Assembly (NCBI GenBank): GCA_000320545.1
Contig: ADNK01002548.1
Location: 1-24,113 of the forward strand
Length of the DNA stretch: 24,113 nt
Reading direction: 5' to 3'
Source: Bigelowiella natans CCMP2755
Taxonomy: Eukaryota; Cercozoa; Chlorarachniophyceae
The translations under genes and the position numbers were made by a program. The notes below the pieces were generated by a model, which had not been told where the DNA came from, did not search any database, and was given only the letters and a program-made list of their open reading frames with translations. Positions within the stretch are counted from its first letter, which is position 1, and each line of letters begins with the position of its first letter. This document shows positions 8,288 to 18,560 of this stretch, piece by piece.

Positions 8288-11200
8288 ATGACCCCCATTG
8301 ACACCGCCGTTGACGCTGCAGTGGCCTTCACGAAAGATCCCACCGACAGCAAGGCGGTGCAGCACGCCCTCAGCGCCCTCACGCCGAATCCCATCTTTTG
8401 CGAGTTGCTTCGTCGGGGTGTGGAGAAGGCTGCGGACGCTCGCATGTTCAGGGCTCTCAGGTCAATGTTGATTGAGGCCATCCCGGAGGGACAACCTCGC
8501 CAAGCTGACGTCAGTGCCACCAACTTGCAACTTTGGCGCACCTTCTTCGCTGCGGACAACGGCAACTCGTTGCCCGTGGACGATGCTGATGCTGTCAAGT
8601 CCCCCTCTGCTGACAGTGAACGGGGCCAGCAAATGCAACCTGAAGTCAGAATTGAATCCACGAATGACATCAACAAAGTCAGTGTTGCCCTCCCAAACCA
8701 ACAAAGTCAGTGTTGCCCTCCCGAAGTTTGATGGCTCGAGAGGCAAATGTGCTCGTTGGTGGAAGAAGGTTGGAAAGACTTCAGAAAGCACTTGCCCCGG
8801 TTTCGACTCGAAGGAAAAGAACCAGTGGTCACCTGTGATCCGGGGTTGCCTTCAAGGATGCCAAGCGGGTTGCGAGAGACTCGAGCAATGCGAGGATCGA
8901 GAACCCAAGTCAATTGGCACGGCAGATGAGTTGGATGTTCACCTGCTCATGGAGAAGTTCGTGAAATCTTGCGATCGGAACTCCAAGGACCACTTGCTTC
9001 AGGAGTGGCGGGCGCCATCCCAGAATGATCGTGAGCTTGTCGATGACTTCAAGACTCGCTTCTTCGAATTGGTCGCCGACCCAAAAGAACAAGGTCACGT
9101 GATCCCACCTGGTCAACTTCACGATTGCTTTGGGGACGTGTGCAAAGAGTCCGCTACTTTGCGAATCAAGAAGAAAGAAATCACCGACGTCGATGCAGCT
9201 GTGGACCACATTGCGGAAATTGAAGCGAATGCTGTCAAAGGCACGTCGAAAGGTCCATGCAATGTGCCCCGATCTGATCGAGCCGGTGGAAATGAAGGTG
9301 CGAAAGAGACGTTCACCGACAGAAAAGGCAAAGTCAGGTGCACCTGTTGCTGCGGGTTGAAGCACGGGCAGTCCCAGTGTCATCGCCGCAAGAAAGGGAA
9401 ACCTGAAATGACGTTGAAAGAGAGAATTGACTCAGAGGATCAAAGGGACAAACGCAGGAATGGTCACAATGGGAGAAAGGGAAACTTGAGGGGAAACTCA
9501 AACAATGTGTCTCAGGTTCTTCAGCAGCAGGTGGAGAAACAGGGCAAAGCGATGAACACGTTGCTCACGATGCTCGGGGGAGGTGAGGAGACTCCGCAGG
9601 AGCCGACCCTCCAGGACGCACGTTCTGTGCTTCACGCTGCATCACCTTGCGAGGCCGCGGGGCCTCCTCCGGATGCCGCCAATGTCCCGCACGTTGATCC
9701 TGTGCCCAGCGCTGAGAATTGCAAACCAGCTTCAGCCCCCACCCCGACCCCTTCTCCACAAAGCGCCAACTCTCTTCACGGCAGCCGCAAAGTGTCCATG
9801 ACGAATGTCGGCTTGCGCAACTCAAAGGGACAGTTTGATGCCTTTGCTGCCCTCTGGGATTCTGGTGCCATGCCCGAGTCACACGTCAACCTGCACACAG
9901 TCAAGGCATTGGGCTTGCAGAGGTTGGTCAAGGTGCATCGAGAAAATCACAAAAACGCTCAAGACCAGTCGACTTTCTCGACCATCGGTTCCATTGAGCT
10001 TGAGGTCAACCTCAATGGTGAGGTTGTGCCTTGCACCTTCAAGGTTGCCCCTGTTCGTGTGAACATTGTTCTGGGACAGGGATTTTTGGAACCAGTGGGA
10101 GGGGTCATCAACGTGGTAAACCACACTGTCACCTGTCTCCGCTCATCGCGACGCGTCCAGCAACCCATGATTGAAGCATCGGAGTGGAGATCAGTCGGCA
10201 ACATTGGAGCCAAGGATCACACGAACAGTTTGCCGCCTCCTGAAGAACACCGCAAGATGCATCCAGGCAAGAACCTGCGCCAGACAGCGGAGATCCTCGA
10301 GCGGACTCCGCCGAGCGATGACCTGACGGTCGAGCAGGGGCGGGAACATGTGAAGCACTTGCTCGATGCGAAATGTGAAAGCATTGCCGTGCCGAGAACT
10401 TCTCCTTCTCCGTGCATTCGCCCTGCACGCCTGCGACTTGAAGAGGGGCACGAGGATGTTGTTGTTGACGTGCCTCCTCGCCCGAGGCTGGACCGCGACT
10501 GGGACCGGATCGAGAACCAGGTTGCGGAGTGGGAGCGCCAAGGGAAAGTGGTCCCCACCACTTCTGCCTGGAACACCCCGCACGTCGTCGCCGCTGAGTC
10601 TGCACCCCCTCATTTCAGACCAGCGCAAGATCACAGGAGAGTCAATGAAGTGTTGGCACCTGTGAAGTTCCCGCTTCACCGGATCGATCTCATCGTCGAC
10701 GATCTGGCGCGGAAAAAGATCAAATCCATTCCAGATCAGATGGAGGCACACGTGCAGACGCCGGTCCACAAGAGAGACCAGTTCATGCTTGCCTTCAGTG
10801 CCAGGAAGGGCAAGTGCATGTTCACTGTGCTGCCCCACGGGATGAAGGTGTCGGGGGACCTGTGCACGCAGCGGAAGTTCGAGATCCAGTCCTCCGATGG
10901 CGGTTCCGTCCTCCTGTGGCATTTCACATTTTCACATGTTGATGATGACGCAGTGGGTGCGGACACGGTTGCAGCACACACTTTTGTTGCACAGTGCATG
11001 TTGGACAGGTTCCTGAAATTCGGGACAGTGATCCGTCCGGAGAAGTGCGAGTGGCTGAAAAAGGAAGTTGTGCATTTGGGTCATTTGGTTGGCGACGGCA
11101 TTGTGCGCCCTGACCCTGAGAGCCTTGCCGCGTTTGACAGTCTTCCTGAACGCCCCCCAAACCACAAGGAGTCACGTCGGTTCCTCGGCATGGCCCAGTG

Positions 11201-13256
11201 GCACCTCAAGCGCTTCGCCCCCGAATGTGCAGAGTGTGCGGCCGTCCTGTCCTCCACCTGCAACAGAAAGCCCAACTCGGAAAGTCCTCTCGCGGAAACG
11301 TGGAACGCAGCCTGCCAGTCGGCGCATGACAGGATCATCGATGTGTGCAAGTCTGACCTTCAGAACAAAGCATTCGATGAATCCTGCCAGTCCTCGCAGG
11401 TCTGGTTTGACTGGAGCAAGTTGGGCATCAGTGCGGTGCTGGTGCAAGATGGTGAGGTGGTCAGGGCATGTGGGCGAGCCTGCAATCCTGCAGAATCTCG
11501 CTGCTCCCCCACCAAAGGCGAACTCCTCGCTTTCACCGAAGCCCAGCTCCACTTCCGTCCCCAGCTCCTCAGTCTGGATGGCTTCCTGATGGTGACGGAT
11601 CACCGACCGCTCCTGGGTGTCATCAAGAAATTGGATTTGGACAATGAGAACCTTGCCTCCCTCAGGGTTGAAACTGAGGAGTTCAGGGATGGGCGGACGC
11701 TGGTGTGTGTCAAGGGCGACTCCAATCTGTCGGACTTCTGGTCAAGAATGTGGCCAAGTGAGAAGGTGGAAGAGGGCTCCCTCACCAACATGGTTTGCAG
11801 CATCACCCTTGAGGGTGGCGACTTCAAGCTGCGGAGCGAGGACCGTCGGGATCTCAGCGTGCGGAAAGAGAAACATGGGTTGGTGCACCAAGTCTCTGAT
11901 GCGCACGCTGAGGTCAGAACGAAAGATGCACAGAGGATGCACGTGCCTGCTCGCAGTCGCCGTTCTCTGCTCCACAGTCTCCATCTCCCTGATCATCAGG
12001 GGGAGCACACTCTTGTCCGCAGGCTCCAGCCCCACTGTGTTCCTGACAAGCAGGAATGCGTGCGGGAGTTTCTGAAGCACTGCACCTGTTGCACCTCTGA
12101 GCCGCAGACACTTCTCCGCCGCGAGTCCCCCAAGTCCAAGCAACAGTCTGTTGTTCAAGCGGACAAGCACTTGGACGTGGTGCAACTAGACGTGCACTCT
12201 CATGGGGACCAGAACTGCCTCACGTTTGCGGATGTCAAAACGAAGAGGGTGTGGGTCAGGAAGCTCCTCAAGAAGGGCGCCGCGAAAAAGAACAAGGGCG
12301 CCCACAAGCGCAAAACACTGGAACAGCATGTGATCTGGGAGTCCAGCTTGGGCCAGATGCCCAAGCAGTTGCGGATGGATGATGAGGATGCGTTGATCGC
12401 TGTCCCTCACAAGAACATCCGCGCCCACCCGGCTTGCCGTCCCCAGAACAATGGCATCACAGAGAGGGCTCATCAGGAGATTGCACGTCTGTGCAGGTCG
12501 ATGAATTCGACCCCTGACAAAGCATGCAAGCATCTCCGCGTCAACTTGGAACCCCTCAAGCCTGTGTTTGAAGCTGGGGGAGGCGAGGAGTGCAAGATGA
12601 AGTGTGGGCTAGCTTCAAAGCAAGCTCAGCCGTCAGCCAACATTGCCACGGCGTCGGCATGTGACGGCAGGACTCTCGAACCGGGAAGCTTGGTGCTCGT
12701 CAAAGTGCACTCCCGCTCCCGGAAGAAAAGCGATCCTGCATGGGCAGGACCGTTTGAGGTGCAGAGTCGTGCCTCCACCAAGTCATGTTTCCTGAAGCGC
12801 AATGACAGGCTCTCTCACCGTCATGTCGACGATGTGAAACCGTTCTCCTTGGCCGACGAGACTTTCAAAGACTCCAAGGTGGACCCTGTTGTGTTCGAAA
12901 AAGGGAAAAGCTACTTGGGCAAGATGCCAAAGAGCTTTGACGTGAAATGTGAGAACCTGAATGCGGACTGCTCCAGGGACTGGAAAGGTGAGACCGTGTG
13001 GTTGGGATGTCCGGGAGGGGAAGAGCTTGAACGAGTTGTGTCCAAGTTGAAGCTGCGAGGCTTCAAGTCAGCCGTGCTCGTCGTCCCCGAAGTTCCCTTC
13101 CGCAATTGGCACACCACGTTAGAGGGCATTCGGAACGCCCGTTGGTGCGGAGTGGAGCCTGGAGATGAACACCAGTTTTGGGTGGACTCTTCGGGCCGCC
13201 CCCACTGCAAGCCCCCTGTTGCTTGGTGGGTTGTGAGGACAGCTGGCAAAGGGTGA
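8288..13256 (+). pseudogene. Retrotransposon gag-pol polyprotein, frameshifted in gag
   Basis: Gag probably starts at the ATG at 8288 (MTPIDTAVDAAVAF). That frame stops at 8729-8731 because a 28-bp tandem duplication (8671-8726) shifts the frame; the homologous continuation lies in another frame from about 8700 to the stop at 13254-13256. Domains seen: CX2CX4HX4C knuckle (9339-9380); aspartic protease with WDSGA (about 9855-9869) and IVLGQGFL (about 10062-10085); RT with PTTSAWNTP (about 10554), a likely catalytic Asp in IPD (10734-10736) and HVDDD (10935-10949) in place of YxDD; RNase H with Asp 11409, Glu 11520, Asp 11598 and Asp 11732; integrase with HX3HX28CX2C (about 11980-12095) and Asp 12189, Asp 12378, Glu 12462; a GPF/Y-like module (WAGPFEVQS, about 12740). 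About 115 further residues follow to the stop. An out-of-frame ATG at 8472 can make the frame look intact but is not the natural start. Confidence 0.88.
8671..8726. repeat. 28-bp tandem duplication that breaks gag
   Basis: CAACAAAGTCAGTGTTGCCC and the following TCCC occur at 8671-8694 and again at 8699-8722, a 28-bp period. Since 28 is not a multiple of three, the frame shifts. Both copies encode NKVSVALP, each in its own frame, which shows that this is the point where the two gag frames meet. Confidence 0.92.
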
Positions 13257-13266
13257 ATTCGCGTCT

Positions 13267-13274
13267 GGGGGAGG
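13267..13274 (+). promoter_or_regulatory. Polypurine tract
   Basis: GGGGGAGG directly abuts the first base of the 3' LTR (TGATGTGC) and lies 10 bp after the pol stop. This is the expected site and composition for the plus-strand primer of an LTR retroelement. Confidence 0.85.
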
Positions 13275-13788
13275 TGATGTGCGGCATGCCATTAGAGCTG
13301 CGCCATTTCTCTGTTGAGACGCTCAACCCTGCAGCAAGTGAGCAGCAGCAAGCTCAATCCTTCAGCTAGACAAGTTGCAATCCAAACATCCTTCTGCATG
13401 GATGCAGCTCAGCTTCAAGGACCGATGTCCTTGAAGCACAATTTGGTCATCAGACATCAGTTTAGATGTAGCTCTAGTCATCAGCGTAGACGCAATCCAC
13501 CGGGAGCTAGCACTCCGTGGATGTGGTCAGCACAGTGCAGTTGGCACGATGTGGCAACAACAATCTTCTGACGGGATGTCGTGGTCCTTGTCGCAAGGAA
13601 CAATGTCGCAATCAGCGCCCTTGCGACAGCACATCATGTTGACACGTGCTGACAGCCGAAGCTTCTCGAAAGCTTCGGGAAACAATTCGGAACATCAATT
13701 TGCGCGCCAAATGTTGTCAATGCGCAAACATGCAACGGAAGTAAATCGTGATCACAATTGAAATGGACAAGTGCCTTCGCGCATTGCA
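13275..13788 (+). repeat. 3' LTR (514 bp)
   Basis: Partner of the 5' LTR, same length. The roughly 23 substitutions between the two are nearly all transitions; the single clear transversion is GATTT against GATGT (13549). The hairpin at 13412-13437 has the same arms as in the 5' LTR, but its loop reads CCGATG instead of CATCGA, the reverse complement of the other loop apart from one base. Confidence 0.95.
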
Positions 13789-13792
13789 TGCG
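13789..13792. repeat. Target-site duplication, right copy (TGCG)
   Basis: Matches 7721-7724 on the far side of the element. Confidence 0.75.
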
Positions 13793-14476
13793 CACATCGC
13801 AGATGTTTCGGATGCTGCACATCTCACGATGCACAGGAGCATGCATGCGCTTTGTTCAATGTGAAAAATTTTCAGAATTTTTTTCGGCGTCTGCACTGTT
13901 CTGCAGATCACATGTCGCATGTCCATCATTTTGTGACCGGGTTTGCCTTCCATCAATGTGCACACTTGCGCGCATTTTGAGTCATGCATGACCATTGGCA
14001 GCAAATTGGAAAAAACGGTCGCAGCCGGCAAGCGGGGCAATCAGTTAATGAATTCGGTTGCGATTTTTGCCAAAGAGCAGGCACAAGGCATGGTTTCATC
14101 TGAGACATGGTTTCATGTTGGAATTGCCTACATTGACACATGTCTCTAGGCATTCCCTTTGATTTGCAAATCATGCAATTAGAGCAACAAAAGGAAAATG
14201 TAAATGTGCATGTTGACACTGTCTGTCTAGACAACCGCCTTAGTAACGGAAATGACGTAAAAATTTCGTATATTTTCGAATAAATTATGTCATGTGCATC
14301 TGGTTAGAGTAACCCAAAAGATATTATTGTAGAAATATAGTGCTTCTTATCTGATTTAAGTAAATTCGCCGATGTAATCTGTGTATGCGTAGCATCAACG
14401 AATGACAACGAGTTGTAGCAAAATGATCTAAAAACCAATCCATGACTCGTATTTAGTCCCCCTTCTTCTGATAAAG
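13793..14476. other. Right end of the TGCATG-rich block and return to AT-rich host DNA
   Basis: From 13793 to about 14230 the sequence keeps the GCATGC/TGCATG texture (for example 13841-13848, 13983-13990) and carries no convincing gene. After about 14235 (CTAGACAACCGCC) it becomes AT-rich. The last ~240 bases are the 3' flank of the minus-strand surface-protein gene; no clear AATAAA is visible on that strand. Confidence 0.5.
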
Positions 14477-15860
14477 TTAGCCCTCTGGGCGTGGCATCTC
14501 AATGATGTTTTGCTGGTCGTCGTTCCCGGATTCACCCTTGAGACAGAACATGTAGACGAGGAATCCGATCAAAGGTAGGCCCAGTCCTAGTGGAAGGCCA
14601 ATAGCGAGACCTAGACAAGTACTATCGCAGGCCGGGCTATCGTCTGAGCTACTGCTACTGCTAGCCACAACTACAGTGGGCACCCCGTAGGCAGCGGTGT
14701 CGAAACCATTGGTAGGAGAGAAAATAGATGTGGATCCAGCGGTTGTCGTAACCGACGACTGAAACGCGGTCGCGGCTTCGGCGTTTGCAAACGTTACGGA
14801 AACATCTGCAACCACGGAACCCAGACGCACGTTGGAGACGGTTGCACAATCAGAAGGCCTTCCCAGGGAGTAACAAACTGCGAAGGCGATATTGTTCTGG
14901 AACGTTGTGAGGGCTGTGCCCGTAGGCACTGTACTTAGCGAGCTGAAAGTAGCACTAAAAGTTTCAACTGGAGAACCTTCCGATACGGTGGGTGCCAAGG
15001 TAAAAGTAGGGAGACCGGTCGGAGTAGCTGTAGGTGATGATGTAGTAGGCGAGGTGGTTGTGCCGGGTACTGTGGGCATAGAAGTAGGACTTGCTGTAGG
15101 ACTTCCTGTAGGGCCAGCAGTTGGGGCCGACGTTCCAGCAGCAGGGCTAGCACTTGGGGCCATAGATGGGGCCGACGTTACAGCAGCAGGGCTAGCACTT
15201 GGGGCCATAGATGGGGCCGACGTTACAGCAGCAGGGCTAGCACTTGGCGCCGAGGTTGTAACAGCAGGGCTAGCACTTGGGGCCATAGATGGGGCCGACG
15301 TTCCAGCAGCAGGGCTAGCACTTGGGGCCGAGGTTGCAACAACAGGGCTAGCACTTGGCGCCGAGGTTCCAGCAGCAGGGCTAGCACTTGGGGCCGAGGT
15401 TGCAACAACAGGGCTAGCACTTGGGGCCATAGATGGGGCCGAGGTTGCAACAACAGGGCTAGCACTTGGGGCCGAGGTTGCAACAACAGGGCTAGCACTT
15501 GGGGCCGAGGTTGCAACAACAGGGCTAGCACTTGGGGCCATAGATGGGGCCGACGTTCCAGCAGCAGGGCTAGCACTTGGGGCCGAGGTTGCAACAACAG
15601 GGCTAGCACTTGGGGCCATGGATGGGCTAGCACTTGGGGCCATGGATGGGCTAGCACTTGGGGCCATAGATGGGCTAGCACTTGGGGTAGTTGTGGCGCC
15701 TTCACCTGGTGTTTTTGAAATAGAATGAAAGTAGAAATATCATGTTGCTGGGGTCACATCGTGACTAAGATCGTGCAGGCGATCAAGTTGCCACACTCAT
15801 TTTAAATGAAGGCTTACCAAGTGGGAGCAGGAAAAAAACTAAGAGTGCCGACAATGTCAT
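14477..15860 (-). CDS. Secreted/membrane Ser-Pro-Ala repeat (mucin-like) surface protein
   Basis: Two exons. Exon 1 (15860-15818) encodes MTLSALLVFFLLPL, a signal peptide, and ends in phase 1 at donor GTAAGC. The 112-bp intron (15817-15706) ends in a pyrimidine-rich stretch and CACCAG. Exon 2 (15705-14477) completes the codon and continues EGATTTPSASP. Total 423 residues. Order: signal peptide; about 16 copies of PSASP in SMAPSASP and SAPSASP(VVAT/AAGT/AAVT) units; a Thr/Pro/Ser-rich linker with PTxxPT motifs; a globular ~100-residue region (VETFSATFSSLSTVPTGTAL, later FSPTNGFDTAAYGVP) with two cysteines; a serine run; a membrane span (LGLAIGLPLGLGLPLIGFLV); a short polar tail ending EMPRPEG. 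This is the layout of a type I membrane protein with an O-glycosylatable stalk, probably at the cell surface. The globular family is not recognised. Confidence 0.82.
15125..15695 (-). repeat. Coding minisatellite of the surface protein
   Basis: Units built from GGGCTAGCACTTGGGGCC plus either GAGGTTGCAACAACA, a CCAGCAGCA variant, or ATAGATGGGGCC recur about 16 times. Units are 24-33 bp and always multiples of three, so the reading frame is kept. The opposite strand is also open for over 270 codons across it, which is a by-product of the repeat. Confidence 0.92.
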
Positions 15861-17663
15861 CTGAATTTTTGAATAGAGTTCTGCATCAGGTAATCTTGAG
15901 AGGATGTTGGATATAGAAAAAAGAAAAGAGAGTCTACTAACACGTTGCCGGTTTTGCAACTCACAGAAGCACATGGATCGAAAATCAAAGAGTTCATCGT
16001 GTCAAACATAACAGGTGTATCAAAAAAGATATAGAACTTTCATTTCATCAGTAGAATTCCAATCATGGAGACCTCTCTTGTGTACGGTGTGGAAAAGGCG
16101 TGGAAAGGATGTGGCTAGGGAGGAGGGAACCTTCAAGTCAGTAACTCCGTGAAATTTGTAATCCGTTCCAAGCACTATATTTATGAGATAAATTACAAAA
16201 ACACATCACATTGCACATAAGAGACATAAATCTCTTCTTTAATTTTGTTAGAAAACAAAGCAACCGAGATAAATCGAGAATAGAAATCTCCACTTTGGTC
16301 CTGGAATATCTACTGCAGGAAAACTAAGAAATTGCATGCAGATTATTTTTAAGCCCTGAAGCGATAACTTGGTTTGAAAAACGGGAAGATGAAGCCTAAA
16401 ATATAACATATTTCCATTAAAAAACGATTTTTGCGACATATTTCCATGAAACTGTTTTCGTTGATCCTAATTTTCAGTCTAAACATGTGTGTTTATTTTT
16501 AGTTCCGGTCTGATTGTAAGACCCATATTCCTAAATAATTCAAAATACATTTCCCATTACGAAACATATTCCGCGTTACGCCGCCTTACAACGATCAAAA
16601 AGTAGGCAATATTGACAATTCAGTAGTGTTTTTAGTTTGAGATATGCATTTAATATTGGCCATTTTATATCTTAAAAACTGGGTAGCTTGTGGCGTCTTT
16701 GGACTTTGGAAAGGCCGTTACGGCCATCTCCTCAGAATTCGCACCAGTACGCCCTACGTTATACAGCCAATGGTGGCTTTACCCGGTTGTAATATTGTTG
16801 AAAATCCGTTGTGTAGTTAGTAGTTAGTTGCGCGTCCTCGGCTTCCCAGCTATGTAGCCCTGCCGAAAAAATAAAATTCCTGATTTCTTTTGGATAGTCT
16901 CGAGAGATGCACATCAGCTGTTCATGACGACCTCCGGATCATCAGTACATGTAGATCTAGATCTAGATCTAGTCTCGAAAACGTATTTTGCATCGGCAAG
17001 GATTCAATGGGAATCTACCTAAAAAAATCAAAGGCATGGAAAACTCTTCCATGACCTCCTTGTGCTCAAATCATCCGATTTATTTGGGAAATAAAACTAC
17101 AAAAGAAACAGTATTCTAAAAATGAGACAACTTCTCTACCATGTCGCAGATGAAAAAATAGATAATTAAAATCTCAGTGATGGCTGTCCTTCCATAGATC
17201 GAAGTGACATCCCGCTGTGTGCGTGGGGCGCCTTGGAAAATCAGGTAACTGCTCGATAGCTAAAGTTGCTTGCCATTGCTTTCGTTTGTGTGGAGCATGA
17301 GTAAGTTAGATGCAACTGTTCACGAACTTCCGAACGAACAAAAAAAATCAACCCAATTTACCAATAAGGGGGACCAAACATGATGGCACGAGGGCAACAC
17401 CACTCGCACGATGGTAAACAAATCAAAAATCAAAAGCTACGTGAATAGCAAGGCAGCGTATGATTTATGTACATTTTCAATGAAGCACGTGGACACGGTC
17501 ATGGAGCTCAGCTCAATAAGGTTCCTCTTTCCGAACTTCACTATTATCTCTTACACTTAAACCCACTTACAGCCTTATCGAAACACTGACAACTCGACAT
17601 GGAATTTCTCGTTTCACGCGAGAATATTTTCTCTCCCTTGCTCTTGCTCGCTCTCTCACTTTC

Positions 17664-17710
<47 letters not shown>

Positions 17711-17833
17711 CTCTCTCTCTGTTTCTTTCTTCTCATCTCCCCTAGTTTCCCCTCCCACCGATCTATATTATCGTAGTCAACAAAATTCAAGAAAATGATT
17801 AATTTTACATTAGTATATCCACGTTGACATCGT
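15861..17833. other. AT-rich intergenic region
   Basis: About 2 kb between the divergently transcribed surface-protein and methyltransferase genes. I see no gene. It holds a short TAGATC repeat (16952-16972), A/T-rich stretches and, near the right end, a long CT tract. Promoters of both neighbours presumably lie here, but no motif stands out. Confidence 0.5.
17641..17730. repeat. CT-rich microsatellite upstream of the methyltransferase start
   Basis: About 90 bp of nearly pure CT with a few interruptions. It ends about 105 bp before the ATG at 17834, so it lies in the promoter or 5' leader region. Confidence 0.92.
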
Positions 17834-18521
17834 ATGACTATATCGTCTGACCAGAATGCATGGAACAAGCACTGCGAAACCTATGACAGAGACTCTAAGG
17901 ATTTTGTCGAGAAGGTTCGTGCGCAACAAGAGCACCTCAAAAAAAACGATTGAAGTTTCCAAAATCTATGCAGTATCATGTCTAGAGCATAGGGAGAGCA
18001 ATTCGAATTTCTGAGACGTTATTAAATACTCTTTGAATAACAGGCTACCACTACAATGTTTCACGTGCTTAGAAATGCAGGTTGGGGGATTGTTTCTGTA
18101 ATTATGGCGATGTTCATATTAAACATATTTCTCTCTATTTTAAAGTTGAGGAATTTAAAGTTGAGGAAGCGTGGGGTGGGGGGCAGGAAAGAAACATCAA
18201 GGGATAAGGGAGGAAGGGATGGAGACATTTAACTATCATCGAATGACAACTATCGAATAAAATCATATAATAGGAATTCCTACCAAGATGCACGCGCAGA
18301 TGAAGGTCCTCGATTTCGGCGCTGGAACAGGAAATCTTGCGGTTGTAAAGTCATACAAACTTTTGACTTCCACGTGGCTTCTGTATATCAAAACTTGGCC
18401 AGCTACTGACTAGTGCCAATTGAGAACTTGCGAGCCCCCGATACTATGCTGCACTACTAAAGGCGAAACCTCAGGACTCTTTTATCTGAAATGCCATACT
18501 TTGGCCGCTTGATTTTTATTA

Positions 18522-18560
<39 letters not shown>

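Larger units (their letters stand above)
7725..13788 (+). mobile_element. Structurally complete Ty3/gypsy-class LTR retrotransposon, gag frame broken
   Basis: The element is 6,064 bp and flanked by the 4-bp duplication TGCG. It has 514-bp LTRs starting TGATGTGCGG and ending GCATTGCA, a probable primer-binding site 3 bp inside the 5' LTR, and a polypurine tract GGGGGAGG touching the 3' LTR. The internal order is CCHC knuckle, protease, RT, RNase H, integrase, which is the Ty3/gypsy (Metaviridae) order. The LTRs differ at about 23 of ~508 aligned positions plus one 6-nt loop, so the insertion is not recent. Pol remains open over 4.5 kb, while gag carries a frame-breaking 28-bp duplication. The ORF region is more GC-rich than the host DNA on either side of the block. 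Confidence 0.92.

Noticed and set aside
8472-8700. ATG at 8472 as the start of a 1594-residue gag-pol protein
   Set aside because: The first ~75 codons are in the wrong frame. The true gag frame runs from about 8288 and meets the pol frame only at the 28-bp duplication.
14892-15728. Plus-strand open frame of 278 codons rich in GLALGA repeats
   Set aside because: It is the antisense of the Ser/Pro/Ala repeat. The minus strand has signal peptide, splice sites in phase, a globular region and a membrane span; this frame has none.
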